DNA from: Verrucomicrobiota bacterium
GTDB taxonomy: Bacteria; Verrucomicrobiota; Verrucomicrobiia; CAIQCK01
Direction: 5' to 3'
Assembly: GCA_016222825.1 (NCBI GenBank)
Contig: JACRQF010000025.1
Span: forward strand, 1-64,000
Length of the DNA: 64,000 nt
The notes beneath the pieces were generated by a model. That model was not told the DNA's origin. It searched no databases and saw only the letters and a list, made by a program, of their open reading frames with translations. Made by a program: the position numbers and the translations under genes. Of this stretch, positions 39,671-48,986 are shown piece after piece. Numbering within the stretch: position 1 is the first letter of the stretch; every line of letters starts with the position of its first letter.

Positions 39671-42211
39671 ATGAGCCTGAACCGGCTGGGCCATGTTTTG
39701 GGACGGGAGCGGGCGCCACGCGCGGCCAGGTGGCGGGGAGGGATTTGCGCCGTGTTGCTGGCGTTCGTTGTCCCGGATGGCCAGGCCAATAACGTCAACG
39801 TGGCTCAGACGGTGGGGGCCGGCCAGACACAAAGCGGGCAGCCCGCCCAGGAACAAGCCGTCGGGGTGGAACTGAAGAAGTTGAGCTTGGAGGAGCTGAT
39901 GAAGGTGCCTGTCACCACGGGCACGTTGATACCGACGACGGAGCAGAAGGCTCCGGTTGCGATGACGGTCATCACGTCGGAGGACATTCGCGTCACGCCC
40001 CACCGCCATCTGTTGGATTTGATCGAGGTGTATGTGCCCGGCGCGATGCAGTTCACGCACAGCGACGGCGCGAAGCTGGGAATGCGCGGGATTGTCTCGG
40101 ATCGAAACGTGAAGTTCCTGCTGTTGGTGAACGGGCGGAACATCAACCAGACGGCGCACAGCGGCGCGGCGGCCGAGTTGACCAATTTCGACCTGAGCGA
40201 CGTGCAGCGCGTCGAGGTCGTCCGCGGTCCCGGCTCGGTCACGTATGGCCCCGGCGCGATTGCGGGCGTGGTGAACATCATCACCAAGACGGCCGACGAT
40301 GTGCAGAAGGCGGAGCTGACGGCCAAATACTTCACGGAGTATGACTCCAAGATCCTGGCCATCAGCAAAGGATTTGTCACCGACCACATGAAAGGGTTCA
40401 TGTATTTCAGCGTGGCGGCCACGGACGGTGTGGACGAGCCACGGGCTTATTCGATGGAGCGAATCGGCATCAGCACCCTGAACAAAGCCTTCGGCTACGT
40501 TGGCACCGCCGATTTTGCGCCGGGGCTGAACCGGGCCAATCCGCCGCATCCGTATTATCAGGACTTCGAGGATTTCCCGCAGATGAAGGGGCAGATGGAC
40601 TTCAAGTTCTTTGACGAGGTGCGGCTGTGGGGACGCTACACCAGTTCCGGCGGCACGGTGGACTACCGGGATGGGTTGGCGCGGTATCAGAAGGGGCTGG
40701 CGGGAGCCACGCCGGTGTTCGGGCCGCTGGAGGTCTTCAAGGAAATCCAGACCCGGAACGCCACGGTGCAACTGGAAGACAGCCACGAGTTCAGTTCGTG
40801 GTTCACGCTGGACAGTGCGGTGGGCTGGAGCAGCCAGGACTATGAGCGGCGCAATTTCGCGCCGTTCACTTACACGGCTGCCACCGCCCCGCCGCTGGAC
40901 ATCCAGCAGCAACTGGGCGACCCTGGCAGCGTCCGCAACATGGTGCAAAACTTCGCGGAGGACCAGGTCTTTGCACGGCTCATGGGGCGCTTCGAGATCA
41001 CGGAGGAAACCAAACTGGCCCTGGGCGGCGAGTATGTTCGGAGCCATTTCGGTCCGGGGTGGTTTGACGATCCGAGGGACTTCCGCATGGGCGAGACAGG
41101 CTTGGCGGGGGTTCCCAACATCGTTTCCGGCCCGGACTCCCGCGCGATCAATCCCGCCGGCGTGACGGGGGCCAGGGGACTGACACCGGCCCAGGCGATC
41201 TTTGTCGGCGATGACGGCTGGTGGACCGATATGTTCTCGGCGCTGGGCGAGTTGAAGTTCGAGCAGATTCCCTGGTTCAACGTGATCCTCTCCGGCCGGA
41301 TGGATTATCACCGGGACACCGACTACCTGTTCTCGCCGCGCGTGGCCATCGTGTCGGAGGTCAGCGAGAACAGCTTCCTGAAGCTGACGGCGCAGGAGTC
41401 GGTGCGCATGGGCACCGGCGAGCAGTTGCTGGCCTCGCACGTCAACGGTCAGAAGAACCAGCCTGAGAAACTGGATTCCATCGAGTTGTCCTATGACACG
41501 CTGGTGACCGACAATCTTCGCCTGACGGCTGGCGTGTTTTACGATGAACTGACGGTAGTGGGCTGGTCGAACCCTCAGCAGCGAACGGTGTCACTCGGCG
41601 AGCAAAAACACGGCGGGCTGGAGTTTGAGGCGAAGTATTTCACCAAGTCCTTCGACGTGGGTGTGAATCATTCTTTTGTGAAGCTGCTGGATTGGAAGCT
41701 CGCGTCGGGTGTGACGCAGTCCGGCGTCAGTTTCTCCGACTACGCGGTTTCGGCGAATGACAGCACGGGGACTCCCCATGTGATGCGCGGCGCCGGCAAC
41801 GATCTGGCCAACTGGGCCAACAACGCCACGAAGCTCTGGCTGAATTACCGGTTCTTGAAGGCATTCACCTTCCATGCGGATGCGCGGGTGTTCTGGGGCA
41901 TGGACGGCGCGAAGGATCAACTCGACATGGTCCAGCGGGCCGCCGCCGGCACTGTGGACGAGGCCCAGGTAAACACCGCCATTCAGGACCTCCGGGACCG
42001 GGATGTCTGGGGCATAGATTTTCGCACCAATGTTTCCATCACTTACGACATCAAGGAATGGTGGTCGGTGTCAGTCTTCTGCCAGAACCTGATCGGATAC
42101 GGAAACAACAAACGCTACGACTACGATACCGGCACGAGCACGCTGGGGCCTCGGGTGTTTTTTGTCGAGGAGCCGCGTGTGGTCGGCGTGCTGAGTTCGC
42201 TACGATTCTGA
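39671..42211 (+). CDS. TonB-dependent outer-membrane receptor
   Basis: 846 residues. After an export signal (GGICAVLLAFVVPDGQA) comes LKKLSLEELMKVPVTT, typical of this receptor class. A plug domain follows (VITSEDIRVTPHRHLLDLIEVYVPG...VEVVRGPGSVTYGPGAIAGVVNIITK), then a beta-barrel ending in a terminal Phe (SSLRF). It imports an unknown ligand using TonB energy. GGAAGG lies 8 bases before ATG 39671; earlier in-frame starts lack a ribosome site. It heads an operon with YfiR-like, histidine kinase and receiver genes, so ligand import may be tied to signalling. Confidence 0.88.
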   Translation: MSLNRLGHVLGRERAPRAARWRGGICAVLLAFVVPDGQANNVNVAQTVGAGQTQSGQPAQEQAVGVELKKLSLEELMKVPVTTGTLIPTTEQKAPVAMTVITSEDIRVTPHRHLLDLIEVYVPGAMQFTHSDGAKLGMRGIVSDRNVKFLLLVNGRNINQTAHSGAAAELTNFDLSDVQRVEVVRGPGSVTYGPGAIAGVVNIITKTADDVQKAELTAKYFTEYDSKILAISKGFVTDHMKGFMYFSVAATDGVDEPRAYSMERIGISTLNKAFGYVGTADFAPGLNRANPPHPYYQDFEDFPQMKGQMDFKFFDEVRLWGRYTSSGGTVDYRDGLARYQKGLAGATPVFGPLEVFKEIQTRNATVQLEDSHEFSSWFTLDSAVGWSSQDYERRNFAPFTYTAATAPPLDIQQQLGDPGSVRNMVQNFAEDQVFARLMGRFEITEETKLALGGEYVRSHFGPGWFDDPRDFRMGETGLAGVPNIVSGPDSRAINPAGVTGARGLTPAQAIFVGDDGWWTDMFSALGELKFEQIPWFNVILSGRMDYHRDTDYLFSPRVAIVSEVSENSFLKLTAQESVRMGTGEQLLASHVNGQKNQPEKLDSIELSYDTLVTDNLRLTAGVFYDELTVVGWSNPQQRTVSLGEQKHGGLEFEAKYFTKSFDVGVNHSFVKLLDWKLASGVTQSGVSFSDYAVSANDSTGTPHVMRGAGNDLANWANNATKLWLNYRFLKAFTFHADARVFWGMDGAKDQLDMVQRAAAGTVDEAQVNTAIQDLRDRDVWGIDFRTNVSITYDIKEWWSVSVFCQNLIGYGNNKRYDYDTGTSTLGPRVFFVEEPRVVGVLSSLRF

Positions 42212-42337
42212 GGAACCCCGTTGACCGGACAACAGAACACAGGGTTGGAAGAGCGGGCCGCCGGCGGAACCGCATGGCGACACCAAGGGTGTTGCATCGC
42301 GAGGCTGGCGCGGCGTGCGCCGGCTGGCCGCCGTGCG

Positions 42338-42949
42338 ATGGCCGCGCGAAGCGGCGCGCGCGCATGGATGCGGCGCGTGGGTGTCGTGTCGCTGGCCGCG
42401 ATGCTGGCGGGAGCGGTTTGCCTGTGCGCGCCCAGCACGCTGGAGGTGAGCGCCGCGGCGCCCGTAGTCAGGGAGTATGAGGTCAAGGCCGCCTTCCTGT
42501 TTAACTTCGCGCAGTATGTCGAGTGGCCGGCGGAAGCGTTCCAAAGTCCCGCAACGCCCATCATCATTGGCATCCTCGGTGACGACCCGTTTGGCGAAGC
42601 CCTGGACCGGATCGTTCGCGGCGAGACCGTCAGGAACCGGCCCATCGCGATCCACCGGTCCAGACAGATCGAGAACCTGAAGCACTGCCATTTGCTTTTT
42701 GTCAGCAAGTCGGAGCGGGGACGGCTGGCCCGCGTTTTTGCCACTCTCGTGGGAAAACATTGTCTCACTGTGGGCGAGACAGACCGGTTCGCGCACAACG
42801 GCGGCATCATCAACTTCCGGCAGCAAGGCGCCAACGTCCGGTTTGAAATCAATCTGGGCGCAGCCAGGCAGACTGGATTGACGATCAGTTCCAAGCTCTT
42901 GAGGCTGGCGAGCATCGTTGGCTCCGAACGCGCCAAGGAGGGCAACTGA
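42338..42949 (+). CDS. YfiR-like periplasmic protein (DUF4154)
   Basis: About 203 residues; the start is 42338 or 42368, neither with a good ribosome site. A signal peptide (VGVVSLAAMLAGAVCLCA) precedes EYEVKAAFLFNFAQYVEWPAEAF, the DUF4154/YfiR signature, and GGIINFRQQGANVRFEINLGAARQTGLTISSKLL closes the domain. YfiR in Pseudomonas is a periplasmic repressor of the CHASE8-type sensor YfiN. Here the next gene encodes a kinase with a CHASE8-like sensor, so YfiR may control that kinase. The kinase ribosome site overlaps this gene's stop. Confidence 0.85.
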   Translation: MAARSGARAWMRRVGVVSLAAMLAGAVCLCAPSTLEVSAAAPVVREYEVKAAFLFNFAQYVEWPAEAFQSPATPIIIGILGDDPFGEALDRIVRGETVRNRPIAIHRSRQIENLKHCHLLFVSKSERGRLARVFATLVGKHCLTVGETDRFAHNGGIINFRQQGANVRFEINLGAARQTGLTISSKLLRLASIVGSERAKEGN

Positions 42950-42950
42950 C

Positions 42951-45359
42951 ATGCAGTGGTTCCGTGACATGCCAATCAAGCGGAAGTTGTCGCTGGTGGT
43001 CATGCTGGCCAGCAGCGGGGCGTTGCTGATGGCCTCGCTGGTCCTGGTCGCCTCGGAGATGGTCACCTTCCGCCGGGAAATGGCCCGCAGCCTGATCGTG
43101 CTGACCAGCGGCATCGGCTACAACTCCACCGCCGCGCTGCTCTTCAATGATCCCGCCGCCGCCACAGAGACACTCAGCGCTCTGCGGGTGGAAGAACATG
43201 TCATCGGGGCCTGCCTTTACGAGAAGGACGGCGCCGCCTTTGCCCAATACGTCCGCAAAGGCGCGAAGATCACCTTCCCTGCCGATCTAGGGCCGGATGG
43301 CTACCGGTTTGAGAAAGACCGGCTTGTGTTGTTCCGTCCCGTCATCCAAGACAACAAACGTCTGGGCACCCTCTATGTTCTCTCCGACCTCGAAGCCCTG
43401 CACGACCGTCTGAAGATGTATGCAGGCGTGGTCGCGGCGGTGCTGATTGCGGCGTTCTTTGTGAGCTTCGCATTCTCCACCATCCTGCAACGGTTCATTG
43501 CGCGGCCGATCCTGGTGCTGGCCGCCACCGCCAAGGCGATTTCGGAAGGAAAGGACTACTCGGTCCGCGCCGAGCTGCGCAGCCATGACGAACTGGGCAT
43601 GCTCACCGACGGTTTCAACCAGATGCTCGACAGCATCCAGGAGCGCGAGACCGCCTTGAGCCAGACCAACGAGGCCCTCAAGCAGGAAATCGGCGAGCGC
43701 ATCCGCACGCAGGAGGAGCTGACCCGCCTCAACGAGACCCTCGAACAGCGCGTGGCCGAGCGGACCCGCGAAGCCGTCGAGGCCAACCGCGCTAAGAGCG
43801 AATTCCTGGCCAACATGAGCCACGAGTTGCGCACGCCGCTCAACTCCGTCATCGGCTTCGCCAACATCCTGCTCAAGAACAAGAACAGGAATCTCCATCC
43901 CGACGACCTCACGTTCCTGGATCGCATCGTCGCCAACGGCAAACATCTCCTCAGCCTTATCAACCAAATCCTCGACCTCTCCAAGATCGAAGCCCGGAAG
44001 GTGGAACTGGAATTGGCTCCGGTCCCGCTGGATGCCGTGGTCCGCGAAGTGGTCGGCCAGCTCGAAGGCCAGGTCCGCGGCCGCGATGTCCGCCTTCTGG
44101 TCGAACTGCCGCCGGTCGTCGCGCCATTTGAAACCGACGCCGCCAAGCTCAAGCAAGTCCTCATCAACCTCGTCGGCAACGCCCTGAAGTTCACCGAAAA
44201 AGGCCGCGTCACCGTCCGCATCATCGCCGACCCGACGACCAGCCGCCCCACCCGCATTGACGTGGCCGACACCGGCGTCGGCATCCCGCGGGAACGGCTC
44301 GGCATGATCTTCGAGGCGTTCCAGCAAGCCGACCCCAGCACCGCGCGCAAGTTTGGCGGCACCGGTCTGGGGCTGACCATCTCCCAGGCGCTCTGCCAAC
44401 TCATGGGCTATCGGATTGAGGTCGCCAGCGAGGTCAACAAAGGTTCCACCTTCAGGATCATCCTGGCGCGGCCCGCCGAAGCCCAACCTGGCATGGCCAT
44501 CGCGGATTCGGGCGCAGCGCGGCCCTTCCCGAAGCCGTCCACGACCTGGCACGGCAAACCGCTGGAAGAGTGGAGCGGTTTGAAAACGAGGGTGGTCCTT
44601 GTCATTGACGACGAACCGGACGCCCGTCTCCTGCTGACGCACTTCATCGAGGAGTGCGGCTACCGCGTCATTACCGCCGGCTCCGGCGAAGAAGGCTTGC
44701 GCATGGCCAGGGAAGTCCAGCCCGACCTCATCACACTCGACCTCTTGATGCCGCGCATGGACGGCTGGCAGGTGCTCAGCGCCATCAAGACCGATTCGCA
44801 GATCGCCCACATCCCCGTCGTGGTCATCAGCGTCGTCGCCCGCGAGAAAAAAGGCACCGTCTTCGGCGCCGTCGAAGTGCTCCAGAAGCCCATTACCCGC
44901 GAGGAACTCCTGCCCGTGCTCAGGCGGACGTTGGGCCGCAAGACCGGCAGAGTCCTCGTCGTGGACGACGCGGACGATGATCGGCGCATCCTGACCAACT
45001 ACCTGGCCGAAGAGGAAGTCGAGATCGAAACCGCGGTCAATGGCCAGGACGGCTTGAACAAAATCGAGCGATTCGCGCCCGACCTGATCATCCTGGACCT
45101 GATCATGCCGGTCATGGACGGCGTGGGCTTTCTTAGCAGAATTCGGAAGGATTCCCGCTACCGCCAAGTGCCCGTGATCGTCTGCACCGTCAAAGAACTC
45201 GAACCGGCTGAAAAACTCCGCCTCGGCCAGCAGGCCCACGCGGTCCTCCAAAAAACCGAGGACATGGAGAAGGAACTCAGGCGCGTGTTGCGCGAGTTGC
45301 TGAAGCATCCGCACAGCGGCGTCCGCCGGATCGCCGCCAGCCTTGCTCCGCCTGACTGA
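42951..45359 (+). CDS. Hybrid histidine kinase: CHASE8-HAMP-HisKA-HATPase-REC-REC
   Basis: 802 residues. Two membrane segments (about 15-40 and 155-180) flank a periplasmic CHASE8-like sensor (IGYNSTAALLFNDPAAATETLSALR). Then come HAMP (about 180-235), a coiled coil, HisKA with SHELRTP (phospho-His about 290), HATPase (about 395-510, NLVGNALKFT and GTGLGL) and two receivers (about 545-660 and 665-785). The phospho-acceptors are in LDLLMP and LDLIMP. AAGGAGGG lies 8 bases before the ATG. It probably relays a periplasmic signal, via YfiR, to its receivers and to the following single-domain regulator. No diguanylate cyclase domain is present. Confidence 0.9.
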   Translation: MQWFRDMPIKRKLSLVVMLASSGALLMASLVLVASEMVTFRREMARSLIVLTSGIGYNSTAALLFNDPAAATETLSALRVEEHVIGACLYEKDGAAFAQYVRKGAKITFPADLGPDGYRFEKDRLVLFRPVIQDNKRLGTLYVLSDLEALHDRLKMYAGVVAAVLIAAFFVSFAFSTILQRFIARPILVLAATAKAISEGKDYSVRAELRSHDELGMLTDGFNQMLDSIQERETALSQTNEALKQEIGERIRTQEELTRLNETLEQRVAERTREAVEANRAKSEFLANMSHELRTPLNSVIGFANILLKNKNRNLHPDDLTFLDRIVANGKHLLSLINQILDLSKIEARKVELELAPVPLDAVVREVVGQLEGQVRGRDVRLLVELPPVVAPFETDAAKLKQVLINLVGNALKFTEKGRVTVRIIADPTTSRPTRIDVADTGVGIPRERLGMIFEAFQQADPSTARKFGGTGLGLTISQALCQLMGYRIEVASEVNKGSTFRIILARPAEAQPGMAIADSGAARPFPKPSTTWHGKPLEEWSGLKTRVVLVIDDEPDARLLLTHFIEECGYRVITAGSGEEGLRMAREVQPDLITLDLLMPRMDGWQVLSAIKTDSQIAHIPVVVISVVAREKKGTVFGAVEVLQKPITREELLPVLRRTLGRKTGRVLVVDDADDDRRILTNYLAEEEVEIETAVNGQDGLNKIERFAPDLIILDLIMPVMDGVGFLSRIRKDSRYRQVPVIVCTVKELEPAEKLRLGQQAHAVLQKTEDMEKELRRVLRELLKHPHSGVRRIAASLAPPD

Positions 45360-45396
45360 CACCCATTGTGCCGCAAGAACCCCACCCACCTGCGCT

Positions 45397-45777
45397 ATGA
45401 AAAAAATCGCCGTCGTTGAGGACAATCCAGACAACCGACTCCTCGTGCGGGTCATGCTCGAAGACCGGTATAAGGTCACGACCTACGAAACCGGCTTCGA
45501 TGCGTTGGAAGGACTCAAGCACGACATTCCCGACCTGATCCTCCTCGACATCTCGCTCCCGCACATGGACGGCACCGAGGTCTTGCGCCACCTCCGCGCC
45601 GACAGCGCCCTCTGCCGCGTGCCCGTCATCGCCCTGACCGCTCACGCCATGGCGGGCGACCGCGAGAAATACCTCGGCGCAGGCTTCAACGACTATGTCC
45701 CCAAGCCGATCGTGGATGAAACTCTCCTGCTGGCCGCCATCGAACGCGCCCTGCCCCCGGCCGGCTCCGCCGCCTGA
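45397..45777 (+). CDS. Single-domain response regulator (CheY-like)
   Basis: 126 residues, one receiver domain. Acidic pocket VVEDN, phospho-acceptor Asp in LLDISLPHMDG, Thr in ALTAHA and Lys in VPKP are all intact. There is no output domain, so it acts by protein binding or phosphorelay. It starts 37 bases after the hybrid kinase gene and is probably its target. Confidence 0.88.
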   Translation: MKKIAVVEDNPDNRLLVRVMLEDRYKVTTYETGFDALEGLKHDIPDLILLDISLPHMDGTEVLRHLRADSALCRVPVIALTAHAMAGDREKYLGAGFNDYVPKPIVDETLLLAAIERALPPAGSAA

Positions 45778-45859
45778 TGCCATCTCTGCTCCGCCGCGCA
45801 AGGCATGCAGGCCGCCAACGGCGCAAAGAAAGCAACAGACCGTGCCCGGCGGGAGATGG

Positions 45860-45933
45860 TCGGGGCGCCGGGATTTAAACCCGGGACCTCCTGCGCCCAA
45901 GGCAGGCGCGCTATCAAGCTGCGCTACGCCCCG
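45860..45933 (-). tRNA. tRNA-Pro (UGG)
   Basis: Minus-strand cloverleaf with acceptor CGGGGCG/CGCCCCG, anticodon stem CCTGC/GCAGG, loop CTTGGGC giving anticodon UGG, and T arm CCGGG-TTTAAAT-CCCGG. The discriminator is A and CCA is encoded (45857-45859). The C1-G72 pair is typical of bacterial tRNA-Pro. Confidence 0.95.
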
Positions 45934-46046
45934 ACAAGTGGCGGATGTTTCCTAGACCAGATTCCCGGAGGCTGCAACTGCAAAGAGAGACCGGGAATCG
46001 TAAAACGCAAGACGTAGAAAGCGTTGCGGATTTCGGAAATGACGCG

Positions 46047-47255
46047 TTACGCGTGACTCGTCAATTCGATCTTCCGCACGACCCGCTTGCCGGCCTTCAG
46101 TATCTGGCCCGCGCGCGGCTCGATCACCAGTTTCGGGTCGGTCAGCTTCTGGCCGTCGAGTTGGACGCCGCCTTCCTGAATGACGCGACGGATGTCGCTG
46201 CGGCTCTTGAACGCGCCGGTCTTTTCGACCAGTTCGATGAGGCCGACGTTGCCCGCGGCAAGCGCGATCGGCTCGGCCACCTCGTCGAGTTTCTTTTTCG
46301 AGAATTGCTTGTCGAAATGTTCCCGCGCGGCGCGCGCGGCGTCGGCGTCGTGGAGCCGCTCGACGAGCGCGGCGGCGAGCGATTTTTTGGCCTCCATCGG
46401 GTGGCCGGCCTTCAATGCCGCAACCTCGGCCTGGGTCTTGCCGAGCAGCATCTCATACCACTGCCACATCAACTCGTCACTGATGCTCATGGCCTTGCCG
46501 AAGACCTCGTTCGGCGGCTCGCTGACGCCGATGTAGTTGCCGAGGCTCTTGCTCATTTTGTGGACGCCATCCAAGCCCGGCAGGATCGGCATGATCATGA
46601 CGATCTGCGGCTGCTGGCCGGCGTCGGTTTGGAGCTGGCGGCCGACGAGGTTGTTGAAGGTCTGGTCGGTGCCGCCAAGCTCGACATCGGACTGGATGCA
46701 GACGCTGTCGTAACCCTGCATCAACGGGTAAAGGAACTCGTGGATGCTGATTGGCTCGCCGGCCTTGTAGCGTTTCTCGAACGTGTCGCGCTCCATCATG
46801 CGGGCGACGCTCATCTTGCTGCACAGTTTGATGACGTCTGCCAGCCGCATCGGCGCGAGCCACTCGCTGTTGTAGCGGATTTCGAGTTTGTCCGGCGCGG
46901 TGTCGAGGACCTTGCCGGCCTGCTGGAAATACGTCTCGGCGTTGCGCTTGATTTCCCCGGCGGAAAGCATCGGGCGCGTCTTGGTCTTGCCGGACGGGTC
47001 GCCGATCAGGGCGGTGTAGTCACCGATGATGAGCACGGCCTTGTGGCCGAGGTCCTGGAACTCGCGCATTTTGCGGAGCACGACGGTGTGGCCGAGGTGG
47101 ATGTCCGGCGCGGTCGGGTCCATGCCGAGCTTGACGCGCAGCGGCCGGCCGCCGGCGCGCGACTCGTCGAGTTTCTTGCGCAACTCGCCCGCCGTCTCGA
47201 TCTGGACAGCGCCGGCGCAGAGAGTCTTCAGTTGTTCATCAGAGGAGCGGAACAT
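46047..47255 (-). CDS. tyrS: Tyrosyl-tRNA synthetase
   Basis: 402 residues, class I synthetase charging tRNA-Tyr. HLGH (HIGH motif, about 53-56), GDYTALIGDPSG, tyrosine-pocket FLYPLMQGYDS, ELGGTDQ and KMSKS (about 235) are all present. The C-terminal S4 RNA-binding domain (about 335-400) is complete. This is the TyrZ-like bacterial form judging by HLGHTVVLRKMREFQDLGH. Monocistronic or the last gene of a short minus-strand group. Confidence 0.95.
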   Translation of the reverse strand: MFRSSDEQLKTLCAGAVQIETAGELRKKLDESRAGGRPLRVKLGMDPTAPDIHLGHTVVLRKMREFQDLGHKAVLIIGDYTALIGDPSGKTKTRPMLSAGEIKRNAETYFQQAGKVLDTAPDKLEIRYNSEWLAPMRLADVIKLCSKMSVARMMERDTFEKRYKAGEPISIHEFLYPLMQGYDSVCIQSDVELGGTDQTFNNLVGRQLQTDAGQQPQIVMIMPILPGLDGVHKMSKSLGNYIGVSEPPNEVFGKAMSISDELMWQWYEMLLGKTQAEVAALKAGHPMEAKKSLAAALVERLHDADAARAAREHFDKQFSKKKLDEVAEPIALAAGNVGLIELVEKTGAFKSRSDIRRVIQEGGVQLDGQKLTDPKLVIEPRAGQILKAGKRVVRKIELTSHA

Positions 47256-47330
47256 GGCCAGAGGATGGGCAAAACCGCCGACGCGGGCAAGGCGAAACGC
47301 GACGGCGTCGGGGCGTGGCGGCGAGCGGCG

Positions 47331-48302
47331 CTACCGGCCCATCATATCGGTGGATAACCCGAGGGGGCTTGTCTTGGCCGCCACCGGCAACTGGATCAGC
47401 ACGCGGTTGGCCAGATCGTCGAGCAGCAACTGGTCGTCGGCTGACGCGCGCTCGCCCTTCAGCCAGATCAGCTTCTTCGGCTCGCGCGCCTTGTCGAACA
47501 ACTTCTGCGCCGCGCTAGCCGGCATCCAACTGTCGTTCTTGCTGTTGAGGATCGTCAGCGGCCGGGGCGCGATGTGGCCGGCGTAACGGCCCGGCTCCAG
47601 CGGCTTGAACAGCCACTCACCGATGTGACCGGCCGTCACGGCCGGCACGGGCAGTTTCAGCCGGCTGGCATTGGCTTCGATCAGGCCGCCGATGCCCGCG
47701 CCCGCCTGAAGCAGCGCCACGTGGGAAAACTGGTTCTGGCTGTCCGCCGCCGCCGCCGCCGCGCAGATGAGCGCGCCGGGGCCGATGCCAGCCAGCGCCA
47801 CGCGCTCCGGGTTCACCATCTGCTGCGCCGCCACGAAATCGCCTGCGAGCAGGACGTTGGCCACCATCTGCATCGCCGCCTCGCGCACCTCCCACACCGA
47901 CTTGAACGTCGCCACCTCGGTCGAGAAATCCAGTTTCAGCGCCTCCGGATAGTCGAGCGCGATCACCATCATGCTCTTTTGCAGCGGCATTCTATCCACC
48001 GCCTTGCGGCCCGTTCCCGTGCCGGCCAGCAGGACCACCGCCGGCCAGGTGTGGCGCTTTCCGGCGGCAGCGGGAATGCTCACGCGGCACATCACATGCC
48101 GGCCCTTGTCGTTGCTCAACTCCACGTCATACATCGTCATCTCGTCCGTCGTCGTCATGTCGGTGACGGGCGCGTTCACCAGCTTGCCCTTGGCGGCGCG
48201 AAACATCGGCGTCCAGTCGCCCGCGTCGTAGAAGGCCAATCCGCCCCCTCCCAACAGCACGAGCACACCGATGATGATGCACAACCACTTCAAGAACTTC
48301 AT
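47331..48302 (-). CDS. Membrane-anchored alpha/beta-hydrolase-like protein lacking the nucleophile Ser
   Basis: 323 residues. An N-terminal membrane anchor (WLCIIIGVLVLLGGGGLAFY) is followed by an alpha/beta-hydrolase-like fold: WPAVVLLAGTGTG near the oxyanion region and APRPLTILNSKNDSWMPASAAQKLFDKA near the acid strand. The nucleophile elbow, normally G-x-S-x-G, reads GIGPG with Gly at the Ser position, and no clear catalytic His stands at the end. It may be a non-catalytic binding protein. Its start overlaps the EF-P-like gene by 4 bases. Confidence 0.6.
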   Translation of the reverse strand: MKFLKWLCIIIGVLVLLGGGGLAFYDAGDWTPMFRAAKGKLVNAPVTDMTTTDEMTMYDVELSNDKGRHVMCRVSIPAAAGKRHTWPAVVLLAGTGTGRKAVDRMPLQKSMMVIALDYPEALKLDFSTEVATFKSVWEVREAAMQMVANVLLAGDFVAAQQMVNPERVALAGIGPGALICAAAAAADSQNQFSHVALLQAGAGIGGLIEANASRLKLPVPAVTAGHIGEWLFKPLEPGRYAGHIAPRPLTILNSKNDSWMPASAAQKLFDKAREPKKLIWLKGERASADDQLLLDDLANRVLIQLPVAAKTSPLGLSTDMMGR

Positions 48303-48868
48303 TCCACATTTTCCTTCCCGAGATATTTCCGCTCCCGCGTGTCCACGCGGATGACTTCGTCCGGCCCGATGAACAGCGGCACCATGACTTCCAGGCCGCC
48401 TTCGAGCTTCGCCGCCTTGTAAGCCGCCTGCGAGCCGCCTTTCTGCGGCGCGGCGGTTTCCACCACTTTCAGCGCCACATGCTCCGGCAGCACGATGTCC
48501 AGCAGCTTGCCTTCGAGGAACATCGCCTTGTATTCCTCGTTCTCTTTCAGGAACCCGCGGCGCTCGCCGACCCGTTCCGCCGTCATGTCCAACTCGTCGA
48601 ACGTTTCCGCGTCGAGAAACACAAACTTATCGCCTTGATGATAACTGAACTGCACCGGCCGCGTCTCCAGGTCCGCCACGGCCGTGCGCTCATTGTCCGC
48701 GAACAGCCGCTCCACCACCCGGCCCGTCTTCAGGTTCCGCAGCCGCGCGTGCATCTTCGGCTTGGCCTGCGCCGCGCCCGACGAATGGCAGTGTTCGATC
48801 ACGTGCGGCGCGCCGTCCAGCATCAACGCCGTCCCGCGTTTGAACTCCGAAGGCAGAATCGTTTGCAT
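48299..48868 (-). CDS. Elongation factor P family protein with non-canonical loop
   Basis: 189 residues with all three EF-P domains: KOW-like N-terminus, OB domain (FLKENEEYKAMFLEGKLLDIVLPEHVAL) and C-terminal OB domain (VMVPLFIGPDEVIRVDTRERKYLG). EF-P enters the E site and relieves ribosome stalling at polyproline. The loop that normally reads KPGKG with a modified Lys34 reads SGAAQAKPK, and ungapped alignment of the flanks puts Gln at the tip. It may be an EfpL-like paralogue or act unmodified. No EpmA/EpmB/EarP gene is near. Confidence 0.82.
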   Translation of the reverse strand: MQTILPSEFKRGTALMLDGAPHVIEHCHSSGAAQAKPKMHARLRNLKTGRVVERLFADNERTAVADLETRPVQFSYHQGDKFVFLDAETFDELDMTAERVGERRGFLKENEEYKAMFLEGKLLDIVLPEHVALKVVETAAPQKGGSQAAYKAAKLEGGLEVMVPLFIGPDEVIRVDTRERKYLGKENVE

Positions 48869-48986
48869 CGCGTCCTCCGTTCAAGAGCGTTACCACCGCA
48901 GTATGCCACAACCACCGTTTCTGGCAAGTGGCGGGATGGGCAAGAAGTAACGGTCGCCAATCGCAGCCTGGAGGCGAAGGGCCGGG

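Noticed and set aside
43287..45479. 730-codon minus-strand frame opposite the hybrid kinase
   Set aside because: The plus strand carries all kinase motifs, and the opposite frame is a compositional shadow.
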